A DNA stretch of 64,000 nucleotides from NCBI GenBank assembly GCA_025667525.1, contig CM046878.1, positions 517,460,274-517,524,273 on the forward strand, written 5' to 3'. The notes beneath the pieces were generated by a model. The model worked only from the letters and a program-made list of their open reading frames with translations. It made no database searches and was not told the origin of the DNA. Shown here one piece after another: positions 49,920 to 61,210 of the stretch; within the stretch, counting starts at the first letter, position 1, and each line of letters begins with the position of its first letter. The DNA comes from Glebionis coronaria (Eukaryota; Streptophyta; Magnoliopsida; Asterales; Asteraceae). Both the position numbers and the translations under genes were made by a program.

Positions 49920-51965
49920 ATGCCAGATGATGAAATCTTATCTAGTAATGATACGGATAAGGATAGTAATGATCATGTCTCTGATTATGAACAATTTCAA
50001 ACTCCCTTGTCTCCTCCTAAAGACTCTGAGGCTGGTTCTGATACTGTTAAAGACACAACCACAGGTACTACCATCAAAACAGAAGTACCTATTACAAACT
50101 CAGAGGACACTGATCAGCCTGCTCAGACAAAGACAACTGATTCTCTCAAGGCACATGAAACATTCATTATTCTATCCGCTGCTGCTACTAAAGATGTGTA
50201 TGATCCAATTGCATAATTTCTTCTCTTTGATCAGCCTCTACAAATGTCTTTTGATGTGCTTAAAATTAAGAATGATTATCCTTTACAGACGATCAATATT
50301 ATGAATCATTAACAATCTTTCCTATCAAGCCTATCTCCAATCGATAAGGTCCAGAGAAAGCTGGATACAGTCTCTGATGAAATTAAGAATCTTGAAGCTA
50401 ATCTTCTAATTATCATCTCTAACACCCTCAAGGCTGCAATTGATGAGCCCATTAAGAAAGGGGCCAAGAAGGGTGTTTGTCAGGGACTTAGGTACATGTC
50501 AACAAGATTAAAGGAAGTTATATCCTCTTAAGTCCTTGACCTTTTTAGTGCTCAAGAGATAGCAATGCACAAGGAGTTTGAGACACTCCAAAAACAAGGT
50601 TGTGGTCACTTCACTCTTCTTACAAAACATATCAGCCATACAACAAATAGAAACTGCAACAGGCTGTTACATATTTCTCGTAGATCCCGTGATACACAAA
50701 AGTAGATGAAAGCCATAGTTGAGGACGTTGTCAGGCGCCTCAAGTCACGTCCAGCTAAGAAAAATGAGTAGAAATCCGAACGTGAGGGGTGAAATTGACG
50801 ATTAAAGTTGTGCCTGTCAACACAGAGGAAAGAACAGATGGAACAACACTTATCATACCCTCTCCTCTACAAGTAATTAAACCAACTCCCCAGACTGCTG
50901 ATGCTGGAAATCAAGGGGAGCAACACTCTGTCAACTCATTATGTCAAATGAAAGAAGCTGATGATAACTCAAGGGCTCTAACTCTGGTTACAACGAATGA
51001 GCCTAATAAATCAGACCTACCTCCACCAAAAAGACTTAAGTTCAATGTTGACTCCTTACCTAAGGTTATTCAACAAAAATCTCTGTTGCCCTTTGCAAAA
51101 TTTGCTGATTCTCTATTCAAAGGGACAACAAAATCTTTTTCACTTGTCTCCCCAACTAAACTTAACAAAGGAAAGGAAATCGTTGTTGTGGACACTGAAG
51201 CAAAGCTAAAGAAGATAGCATATATGCTTGAGACATGTGGATCTACTACTGATGTGTCAAACTTCTCAACCATCAAGACAGCTGGTGAAACCCCCTTAAC
51301 AGCAGAAGAGATTCAAGTACATCTAATTGAAATAGAAAGGCTGCAAAACATCAAGAAGGCCAAGGAGCTTAATGAGGCCATGATAAGGAAGATGACACCT
51401 CATCAACGACAAGAACAGAGAAACAATTTGAAGAAGATTGAGCAGAATCGTACACAGCAAAATCAGAAGATCAAAGCTGAATATGACACTTAGGTTAACA
51501 ACAGACTCCACCCTGATGAGATTACCAAGTTCAAATACACCATTCACATGACCACCAAGAAATCACACATGGTCATTTGGAGAAACAACCAACATGCCAA
51601 CATGCACATACATGAAGACTTCAAACTAAAGATGCTTGGCCTAACAGAGTGGTTGGAGTTACAAAATTTGGCTGCAAAGAAAAGTGGACAAGAAAAATTC
51701 TCTTTGTTTAAAACTCTAAAAGCCAAATTCAACTGGCTTGAAGAAACAACTACAAAACTCAAGGTTAAGCCCCCTCCCCCCAGCTAAGTGAAAAGGAGTT
51801 AACCAAGGCTGAGAAGAAAAGAAAAAGATTTCAAAGTTTCCTTTAAAGATGGTTTGTGACTGAAGATATAAGGGTTGATGGTATGCACAGGAACCTGGTG
51901 CTACCAAAGAAGATAACTGGTCCTGTTGACGGACAAAGCTATACTGAACCTCAAAAGGGGATGGT
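49920..51965 (+). pseudogene. Extra 3' ORF of a Sirevirus-like Copia element (broken)
   Basis: Pieces: an acidic Ser/Thr-rich segment (49920-50216), a shifted stretch with KLDTVSDEIKNLEANL (near 50355), then a frame at 50789-51787 interrupted only by TAG at 51491, and a final shifted piece ending near 51990. Landmarks are a Glu/Lys-rich coiled-coil-like stretch (near 51300-51490), MLGLTEWLELQNLAAKKS (near 51630), FKTLKAKFNWLEETT (near 51710) and VDGMHRNLV (near 51880). The order and motifs match the extra ORF found after pol in large Copia elements annotated in Asteraceae; its function is unknown and is sometimes called env-like. No transmembrane segment is evident. Confidence 0.7.
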
Positions 51966-52216
51966 ATACCTTAGCAGAGGATGTCAATAATGCTTCAAGA
52001 GAGAAAACGAGTTTCACTTAGCATCTACCATACAACTGATCTGCTTAACGAATTTCCTGAAGATCAACATGGACTACTCTCAAAGACTATACAATGAAAT
52101 TTAGGTGGTTCTTGAATCAAGGAATGATATCAAAGAATCTGAATAACGCATCATAAAGGATGATTAGTGAAGAAGAAGCATGAAGACATCACAGCTAAAA
52201 GTGGTACACTAGATTG
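51966..52216 (+). other. Sequence between 3' ORF and Copia LTR
   Basis: No coding frame. A clean purine tract is missing; the bases before the LTR read ACTAGATTG, probably a decayed GGGGGAGATTG. Confidence 0.5.
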
Positions 52217-52609
52217 TGTTAGCCTCAAATTATTGAGTCAAACAAGAATGCTCGGTCATAGTTTATTATTATAACATTTGTTAGAACGTTGTAATAGGTA
52301 GTATAGTAGTCGTGACATTACGGGCTTGATGGCTAGTTTAAAAGGCCTCTTTTAAGGTACTAAACATTTATTCAAGCCCGACCAATCAAACATATAACCC
52401 ATTATGCCACATGTAAGCAAGGCTATAAATACCTCTCCTAGCATGTTAGGAGAGGTGGTGTTGATTGTTCATTTTTTCTAATCTAATATTCCATCAGTTT
52501 CACACACTTCTCTTTCTTTTCTCTCTCTACTTTCTCTCTCTAGGATTCGTCTACTTCATCTATCTTTCTTCTTTATTTCTTTTTTGATCATCACAAATTA
52601 GGGACAACA
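52217..52609 (+). repeat. Copia LTR (element F)
   Basis: Starts TGTTAGCC, as does E's LTR, and ends GGGACAACA before a primer-like site. A TATA box at 52424-52431 and a CT-rich tail (CTCTCTCTAC, near 52520-52550) fit a Copia LTR. The exact start is inferred by analogy to E. Confidence 0.7.
52424..52431 (+). promoter_or_regulatory. TATA box in element F LTR
   Basis: TATAAATA preceded by GGC, about 200 bases into the LTR. Confidence 0.6.
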
Positions 52610-52611
52610 AT

Positions 52612-52625
52612 TGGTATAAAGAACC
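52612..52625 (+). other. Degenerate primer binding site of element F
   Basis: TGGTATAAAGAACC, close to the tRNA-Met site TGGTATCAGAGC with mutations; two bases after the LTR. Confidence 0.6.
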
Positions 52626-53604
52626 TTTAATGAATAGGTGATTCAAGATTCGTGTTTGTGTTCTTGATTTTCGTGCCTATTTTGATCTAATCATTCGATC
52701 CAATTTTTTTTATTGTTTTTGTGTTTTTTATGGTTTATTCTTGATACAAATCATCTACATAGTTGTGGTAGTGATTTGGTATTGTTACTTTGGTTAAAAA
52801 CACAAAAATTTTGGGTGTTTGGATCATTTTTGGCTCAAAATCTCGAATTGGTTGTGTTATATCCGAGAAAAGTTTTCACATTGCGATAGGGTTTTCACAT
52901 TGGGATCCCGTATTGCGATCCAGCATTGCGATAGGGTTTTCACATTCCGATCCAACATTGTGATCCAATATTCCGATCCAACATTGCGATCCAACATTGC
53001 GATCCAAGATTCCGATCCAACATTCTGATCCAACATTCCGATTCAACATTCCGATCCAACATTCCGATCCAACATTCAGATCCACATTCCGATCCACATG
53101 ACATTGCGATGGATATTGACATGGACATTACGATCTGTTTGGTTAAATTTTGTTCGAGTATTTTTTAGACTTAGCCACTATCTAGACTAGTCCTGGAACA
53201 TAGCCACTATCTAGACTAGTCTCGAAACATAGTCCCGGAACAGAGTTTTTTTGCGGGAAAACCCAAGTAAAATTTATTTTTTCCTAGACCATTTTTAGGC
53301 CATTTAAGCTTCGTTTTTAAATTTTGGCGATGCGAAAAATTTTTCGACCAAAAATTCAAATTTTCAGACCAAAATTTAAATTTTTTGGTTTTATTTTTGT
53401 CAAAATTTTTCCCTTTTTCAAAAGTTTTCCCTACTAGTTATTGGCTATTTCTAACTTGAATTCAAAATTTGGTAATTCAAAATTTTCCAGTTTACCGTTT
53501 TGTCAGACTGAGAAAAAATCGGAATTTTCGGAATTTCAACCACAACACAATCACACCATATCTACTTAAGATCCAAAGTCACTTCATCATCTGAAACACT
53601 CATT
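52626..53604 (+). other. Long untranslated leader of element F
   Basis: About 1 kb before gag with no coding frame. It holds the ATTCCGATCC array and a duplicated TAGCCACTATCTAGACTAG word (near 53173 and 53202), then T-rich sequence. Confidence 0.7.
52880..53112 (+). repeat. ATTCCGATCC tandem array in element F leader
   Basis: ATTCCGA occurs seven times exactly, with about eight variants (TTGCGATCC, TTGTGATCC, TTCTGATCC), mostly in a 14-base period ACATTCCGATCCA. It is in sense orientation relative to gag. Confidence 0.92.
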
Positions 53605-55734
53605 ATGGATTCCGTAACACAAGAAGTGCATGCACTCAAATCCAAGATGTCGGTTGCAAAAGAACGATGCATGACACACTTTAGATCACTCCAGTCACAC
53701 CTTCAAGTTCTTTCAAATGACGATTTAAAAGGCACTCGCGTCGAACTTGGTTTCAAACGGGTATTCATGTCACTCACTGTTCAAGATGTTGAGACATTCA
53801 CAAGCACAATGTTACTCAATGTGGATCACCATGAACAACAACTTGCCAACGATGAATTTCAAAAGGTTGAATCCATAGATGCCGTTTTTGTTCTCGAGAA
53901 TCAGTTTCAGCAATTCCTTGATACACAGGTCTCTATACACTACGATCGAGAATTCATAAATAAATACTTCTTTGAATATACTCGGTTAGAAGTTCAATAA
54001 TTCAAGGAGACATTTCTTCAACACATGAGTGTTGTAAGGAAGTCCATTGCTGAAAGAACATGTCATAAACTAAAAGTTGAAAGAAGGGTGAATAACAGAT
54101 TAATGCAGAAGAACGAGAGCAATGTTGATGATGGTCAAACATTGGATGCTTGTTCGATTGGCACAGAAAGCAGTGGGACAGAATCAGAAAAGCAGCATAC
54201 CAGCAACAACTCAGGGAATGATCAAGCAACCAATGATGCAGATATCAGACCCATATATGATGAGGAGCCAATGGCTGAGGTACAATTAAATGATGTGTAT
54301 GATGATCATCAATATATTGATTCTAAGATTCATGAGCTTGAAACTATGTTAGCTCAAAAGACAAAAGATTTTGAGGATGCCAAACTCGAGTTTTCGAAGA
54401 AAAATGACACATTTGAAGCTTATTTTGAAAAACTTGAAAAAGCAAACGTTGTTCTTGAACAAAAACTGGATCGTAAGATTCAAGATTCTAATGCGGAAAA
54501 AGAACATTTTGTGAAACAAATAAATTTGTTAGAATCAAAGTTGGCTTCTCAAAATCCAAGTTCTCCGCCTGCTTCATTAAGTGAAATATCTGTGTAGCCT
54601 ATCGACACTATAGATAGTAATGACGCGAATGCTGATAACGAAATATTTGATAATATGAACAATAAGTTAGAACAACGTGTCTCTCAATTACTTCTACAAA
54701 ATGAGCAATTGAAAGCTGAGATTCAGGAAAAGGTTTTTGCATTAACAGCGGTGAAAAATGAATTAAGGAAGCTAAAAGGAAATAGTGTGGATACTAAGTT
54801 AGCAAATCAGTCAATCTTGGGGAAACCTCCTACTCAACCATTCAGAAACCGCTCAGTTGCTAGACAACCGAATGCGTTTAAATCTGAACGACCCAAAACA
54901 TCGAACTCGAGGTTTGCATCCCAAGTTGACGTGCGTAGCAATTTGCCAAAAACAGTCACTCCACTATCTAGATCCCCCTTAACAAATTTTGCCTATGCAA
55001 AACCTAATCACATGAATGCTTCAAGCAACTCTAGAAATAGCTCCAAGAACATGCCTCGGAGTAGTTCAAATGACACGGGTCATAAAAGCTATCTAGAGGA
55101 TGCTAAGATAAAGACACAAGCAAGAGATAGGACCCAACCGAAACCTAGGAGCGCTAATCACACATCTAGGAATTCTAGACCCTTCTATGATGTGCCTAAA
55201 CCAGCCTATCCTAGGAACACTAGATCCTTCTCAGATGCTAAGCACTTTGTTCACACGAAATGTAACAAATGCGTGTTTAATGCCATTCATGATGATTGCA
55301 TCACAAAAGTCCTGAACAAGGTGAACCAAAAAGCTAGAGCATCTCAAAGATGGAACCCTATAGGAAATAGTTTTTCTCCAATTAAGTCTTCCGTTGTGCA
55401 TGAGAAAACTACGTTTCCTAGACCTTGTCTTAAGTGGATACCAACGGGTAGAATCTTCAAAACAACTGGTCATAAATGGGTTCCTACTGGAAAAATATTT
55501 CCCTCTAGCATGACAAAGGTTCACTGTGAACCCTCACATGGTTCTCACAAAGATATCACTAACAAATATGCAAGCATACAAACTACTGTAAAGAGTGCAG
55601 GTACCAAAGTCAAGACTCAACGGACACCCAAAGGTCCAATCTTTAAATACCGTTCAACAAAAGACACACTCAGAGTTTGGTTGTTGAAGAAGCAGATATC
55701 TGAGAAACTAGTGTCTAAAGTGTTTCACAACTAA
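53605..55734 (+). pseudogene. gag: Long Sirevirus-like Copia gag with two nonsense codons
   Basis: A single 710-codon frame broken only by TAA at 53998 and TAG at 54595, with no frameshift. N-terminal part: ALKSKMSVAKERCMTHFRSL and a helical region. The middle is a predicted coiled coil (KIHELETMLAQKTKDFEDAK to LLESKLASQ, 54325-54555), continued by EQRVSQLLLQNEQLKAEIQE (54665). The C-terminal part is Ser/Arg/Asn-rich with CNKCVFNAIHDDC (55264) and a repeated W-(I/V)-PTG-(R/K)-IF motif (55435-55505). A long coiled-coil Gag is a Sirevirus hallmark. No protease, integrase or RT follows, so the element is non-autonomous. Confidence 0.8.
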
Positions 55735-57412
55735 GCTATAAATGATTTACAGTTACTTCAGATTGTGACTCGTGCCTTAAAGAAAGGAAAATTGATCATG
55801 CATGATAACTTATCCTTAACAACGGGAAAATAAATCTTCTCGGTCATGAGCTTTCATTAAAAACATTCAAAATTTTTAAGCTCATGTAAATGACTTACAG
55901 TTAAATGTCAGACTGTAACTCGGACCTCAAATAAAGGAAAGTGTATCTTTAAAGATAAATTATCCTAACAAACGGGTAGAGCAATCTATCACGGGTTGAG
56001 CTTGTCACAAAACATTCAACGTTTTAAGCTCAACACTATGGCTTGTAATCACTTTCAGATTGCAACCCGGATCTATATTCATGGGGGAGTGTACGATTTA
56101 GTGCGCTTACCCTCAGCAAAAGAAGTTAAATCTTCTTACACTTGAGTGGATTTGTCAAGACATTCAAAGTCTATGAACTCAAGTTTATGCTTTAGAAAAA
56201 CCTTTTCGCCAAAAATAAATAGAGTTTTTCAAAAAGCGTTGAACACAATTGTGTATTCAACAACCCCTATCCTCAAAAGTTTAATGTGGATCACATCCTC
56301 ACAATGACAATTAAATTAGATCAACTTTTGAGGGGGAGCGTTCCAAACAATTTCATGCTAGTTTGACACATTCTTCTCCCGAAGGTTTTTCAAGACTATT
56401 TTTCAAAATATATTTTAATCAAATTTGGTATCTCTAATATCAAACAATTTTATATATTAGAGATAGAAGGAGAAAATGTGATTAAAATATGATCTAAAGA
56501 CTCAAGCACTTATGGTTTCGATCAAATACCCACAACATCTTTAATCCACGACGCTATTGGTGTCAAAAGGGTGGTTAGGTTTAAGTCCTATGATCCAACC
56601 AGAACCGGAGGGATCTTCCCAGAGACAATCCAATAGATTATTAGAAGTCCTTAGGAAAGATGGAGTAGAATGTAAACGTAGTAGAATGACGACTAAGTAC
56701 TGATGCTAACACTGGAACAATCACAACAAGGTGTTAGTAATGATGTCTTGGTAAGCATTGAAGGGGTTGAAGAATGAAAAAGAAATGTAAGGATAAAGCG
56801 TGTAAAGAAATTAGCCCTCCATACAACTTAGGCAGAAACCGGGTCAACACACCATGAAGACAACGCATCATGGACCCAGTAATGTAATGCACAACCCTTC
56901 CCTAGCTGACTCGGGCTTCTCTCAAAAGAAGTTTGTTTTATTGTCACAGAGATCAACACGACTTCTATTGACTTTCTCACTCCGAGATAGTTGATATTGA
57001 ATAGGTGGCATCCGCTCCAGCCTCCGACCATTAAAAGTGCACTAATCGAGTCTAGAGCCAAGAGATCAATCAAATCTCGTTAGGACACACGAAATGACGA
57101 TGAAGAGAGTCCTACGCTATATCCTTGTGATATTTCTAGTACACTCAGAGTGATACTACTTAGTATTCACAATGATGAGTGGAAATCATTCCAGTGTTAA
57201 CATCAAACAGCACTGCGGTAGGTCATGTGTAAGATTCTTTTAGAATTGAACACGTGTAAACTGAAAAGCAACAGTGGTTTGATTCTGAATTGATTCAAAC
57301 TCGTTTCAGGTTTCTACGCAATATCTTTATGGTTTTGCCAGAACATTCAGAGTGATATTCATTAATATTCACAGTGACGAACGGAAATCCATCTAGCGTC
57401 AACATCAAACAG
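55735..57412 (+). other. Element F 3' non-coding module, cut by element G
   Basis: Begins with ~148-base tandem units (55740-56090; anchors TTCTCGGTCATGAGC and CACGGGTTGAGC), then purine-rich GGGGGAG words, a block CCAACCAGAACCGGAGGGAT (56594) and the ~185-base units with AACATCAAACAGC (57120-57412). The whole order matches element E in reverse. No coding frame. It stops at AACAGC where G's LTR starts. Confidence 0.75.
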
Positions 57413-57762
57413 CGTAACTAGGTTTTTGGCTAGTAAGAAAATTATCGTTCTAGTGTTCTAATCGAATTGATTATTGGTTTTAAGTATGACTCATTCGTTA
57501 TTTGGTGAAACAAAAGTGTGTCGTTGTAGTATATTAAAGAGTGCGAGACGTAAAATGTAAATGACTTAAAAGTAAAATGGGCGTTAAAATAAAATGGCGT
57601 TATAATAAATCTAAGTCTAATTAAAAGAAAGGGTGCAATATTAAAAACTTTGAAAAGTAAATAATTAAATGACGGGAATTTAAAAGTGACGAAAATTAAA
57701 ATGACAAAGTATTAAAATGAGAACTAAAAATTTAAACAAGACAAAATATAAAAACAATCCTA

Positions 57763-58216
57763 ATCGGAATACATTCCGATCGGAACGTGATCGGAATGTG
57801 AACTTACCCCCTGATCGGAATATGGCCTCGTCGGAATGTACTTACCTTTCAGATCGTAATGTTGATCGGAATAAACCTTGGTCGGAATGCTGTCACCACA
57901 AAGACCTATCGGAATAACCAATTACAACCTCTGATCGGAATACTAATTAACACCCAGATCGGAATGATGATCGGAATTGCCAATCGGAATACTGTCACCT
58001 ACCTCTGATCGGAATAACCAAACTCACCCTTGATCGGAATATTAACTTACCTCTTGATCGGAATGAAAAGTAGACTCCTGATCGGAATGCTGTCACTTAA
58101 CCAGATCGGAATACCATTAGACACCCCCAATCGGAATAACACAAACCCTTTTCCGACCAAGCAATAGAGTGTTGGTCGGAATGTGAAACCCTTATCCGAT
58201 CACTATGGTCGGAATA
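57763..58216 (-). repeat. ATTCCGAT motif array in element G LTR
   Basis: TCGGAAT occurs 19 times exactly on the plus strand, most often as GATCGGAAT, plus variants; in element orientation ATTCCGATC. It lies downstream of the TATA box. Confidence 0.92.
58151..58181. other. 10-bp hairpin closing the element G array
   Basis: TTCCGACCAA pairs with TTGGTCGGAA over an 11-base loop. It occupies the same end of the array as the palindrome in H. Confidence 0.8.
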
Positions 58217-58719
58217 CAGTAAAGAGAGCCAAAAATAAGCTAAACTAATAAGCTATTACTCAAATAAGCACAAACCTAAAATCCTAAGCAAATACGTGTA
58301 AGAAAAAGCTAAAAAGCTACAATTTTATGACTTTTAAAAACACGAAAAGAAAACAAGTTTACGAAAACAAACTTTATATAAAAATAACTTTTATAAAAAC
58401 TTTAGAAACTTGAAAATAAACACAAATAAGCTATAAAAATCAATAAACCAAAATAATCAAACGCATAAAAACATAATCTTTAATCAAATAAGCAACACAA
58501 TAAGCATGTAAACAAAGATTAAAGCATAGAAAGAAAGGAAGAATGAGAGATTAAACAAGTAAAGTAAAGGTGCAATAAAAGTAAAAGTAACTTACTTGAA
58601 AATTAAAGTGCAAGACAAGGTAAATAAAGGTGCAATAAAGTAAATGTGCAAGTAATTAAAAGGGTGGAAGAACTAGTGTCACTCTAGCCAACAAAAATGA
58701 AAAGATGATTCCTAATGAC

Positions 58720-58727
58720 TATTTATA
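58720..58727 (-). promoter_or_regulatory. TATA box in element G LTR
   Basis: TATAAATA on the minus strand at the position homologous to 39246-39253 in H. Confidence 0.6.
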
Positions 58728-59192
58728 GGGGAGGATTAAGGAATGCTTAGGAAGCTTCCTCCCCTCCTTCATTTCTTCTTAATTGCACCATTAAGTCCTT
58801 CCCTTCTTAATCTTTTGTTTATCTTGGACTTTAATGACTTTTGGCTAGGGATTTCTTTAAACTCGTCTTTTGATTCTTCAATAAATAAGATTTGAGTTTT
58901 TCGGCTTTTGATAAACTTTCGTCGTTTGACTTTTTCTTCGATAAATCTTCAGAATTGGTCTTGGACTTCCGTTCTTTTTGCACTCTTGACTTCTTGACTT
59001 CGTATTTCATCTTTTTCTTCAATAAAAGCCCGTGAATGCCCGTGTTTTCTCCACTTTTCACAATTTCGTCCTAAATCACAACAAAAACACAAACCACGCA
59101 TAATTTCGACATAAAAGATATAAAATACACGTTTTGGCTCGGTTATTATTGTAATTAAGTGGTAAAAAGGATGGGTGTTTACACATCTATCA

Positions 59193-59207
59193 AATCCTCT
59201 ACACTTG
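59193..59207 (-). other. Element G polypurine tract
   Basis: Minus strand CAAGTGTAGAGGATT just before the LTR start TGATAGATG. Confidence 0.8.
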
Positions 59208-61144
59208 ACCATTGCAATGTCCTCATGTAATGCATTAGTTACAATGAAAGTTTACATTTTTCATCATAATCAATCCATGTTGGCCTTTATTAAAGAGATA
59301 GAAAAACTATAAACATTCAAAGTAAAGAAATCAAAAGCATACCTTGGGTTTTGGAAATGTCATGAATAATCATCATCCTCAAGTTTTCACTTTCTCCAAA
59401 CTAAGCTTAAAAACGAGATCATTGTTATTATAAGTTAGTAAACTAACACGAACTCATGTTGGCCAATTACTCACTTAGACTCCCTTATTCCTAGGGGTAT
59501 CTCTTATATTTTATTGTTGTCTTGAATGATCACGAGGATGCATTGTTGACTTAATTCGATAGTTATTTAGTCCGAAAATAAAGTGAACGATTTAATCAAT
59601 AGTTAGCTAAAGGACAAAATCTTTTAAAAACTGCTTCTCGGGACCTCTTAAAGTTCATATCTTGGCATAACTCGCTTCGCGATTTGAGACCTTTCTCGGA
59701 CCGATATTTGGCAGCGACTTCATACTTCGAACCTTGAGAGACGTTCATGAAATAATGGCCTTCTCTTCATAATAGGAATTTCTTCACTTGAAGTTTTGAG
59801 AGATTCATGCTTGGACCACGACTTCTTCATTTTTCTCCAATCTTTATTTTGGACTTTGATATACAACGATCCGCCTCCTTTTATGACTTGGATCTATTTA
59901 TCCTCATACCTGGCTAGGGTCTTTTCGGATACACTTCTCCATGACTTTTGGGGAGTTTTTTGCTTTTCGTCGTGTGTCTCGATCCTTCATATTGATTTTC
60001 GATAAATGATTCTTCACATCACTTTTGGATCTTTAGCAACAAAATATAGCCCTCATGCCTTGTTAGGACCTTTTTGGACTCGCCAATCTTCGCGTCCCGC
60101 TTCAATAAGTTATGCCTTGGCTATGAACTCTAATCCATACCGAGCAACTTTTAAACGATCTTGGGCTAGAAGCTAAGTAACTTTTCAAATCGTACAACCT
60201 TATTTATTGTAGATAAATTTATTAACAAGCTATGGGAGAATAGGCTCATAATTAACTCACATAAATTCACGAAAGAATACCAAACTTATAATTGACTCTA
60301 TCATCTCTCGTTCTCCACAGTTTAAAATCTTAAGGAATGAGACTCGTGGATGCTTAGCCTATTAAATCAAAGTTTTGGATTTTCGAGTCGCCTATAGGAT
60401 CTTGCAAATTCTTAGACTTTTTCAAGTTTAGAAATCGCATTTTAAAGTTCCCTTGATAAACGACTCTCTAGGATCAATTATAGGAACTTGCGAAAAGTTC
60501 TTGTTCTTAACCCGTGAGAGTTAAGACTTTCGCGTTTTATAGCTCCCTATATAAAAGCCTAGCAAAACTTGACTTAAACACGTTAAGGATACTAGCTAGA
60601 GTAAACTCGGGTTGAGTCAAAAGATTCACAACGTTTGAAAATTAAAACCACTTTATTAAAATTTATTCTAGCAAAGAAAGAAAATAACTATACAAAGGGA
60701 AAAACTAATAGGCCAAAATAGATCAAAAATTTTGAAAAATGTCGAAAAATTAATTTTCCGGTTAAAATGAGGACAAATACAAGGAAAAGGCCACTTAACT
60801 TCGATAGAAGTCCCCCCTACACTTAATATAAACATTGTCCTCAATGTTTAAGCATGTGGGATTAAACTCCCCTACACTTAGGACATTGTGCACTTTGTTT
60901 AAATCTCGCTAAGGAAAGGACAACTAAAGAGATTCTTATTTTAATATTGAGAAAATATAAAATAGTGAATCGAAAAGAGTTTAGGATAGAACCGGGAATA
61001 AGGGAACACGGAATCACGGGTCGTCAAGAATCATCAAGAGTGGATCATTGAGCTTGAATCCCTGATTAAGAGAGGAGAGGAAATAGCAAACACCAACGGG
61101 TCTCCCCTACACTTAGGATAAAGAAAGCGAAAAGATAGATACAT
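59208..61144 (-). other. Element G 3' non-coding region
   Basis: Strongly similar to 39709-41677 of H throughout (for example the block around ATCACGAGGATGCATTG). No coding frame; a 69-codon plus-strand frame at 59796 is incidental. Confidence 0.75.
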
Positions 61145-61203
61145 GGGTTGCCTCCCAAGAAGCGCTTGATTTTTGATTACCGAGTCGTGAGCCTGACTCG
61201 ACC
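61145..61203 (-). other. Conserved Athila post-ORF motif in element G
   Basis: Contains AAGCGCTTCTTGGGAGGCAA (element orientation) and the CGAGTC/GACTCG hairpin, as in H at 41678-41732, here directly after the stop of the tail ORF. Confidence 0.7.
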
Positions 61204-61210
61204 TTGATCA

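Larger units (their letters stand above)
57413..59192 (-). repeat. Element G 3' LTR
   Basis: Aligns end to end with the H LTR but is well diverged. In element orientation it starts TGATAGATGTG and ends near CTAGTTACG, so the terminal CA is altered. TATA box at 58720-58727. Confidence 0.8.
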
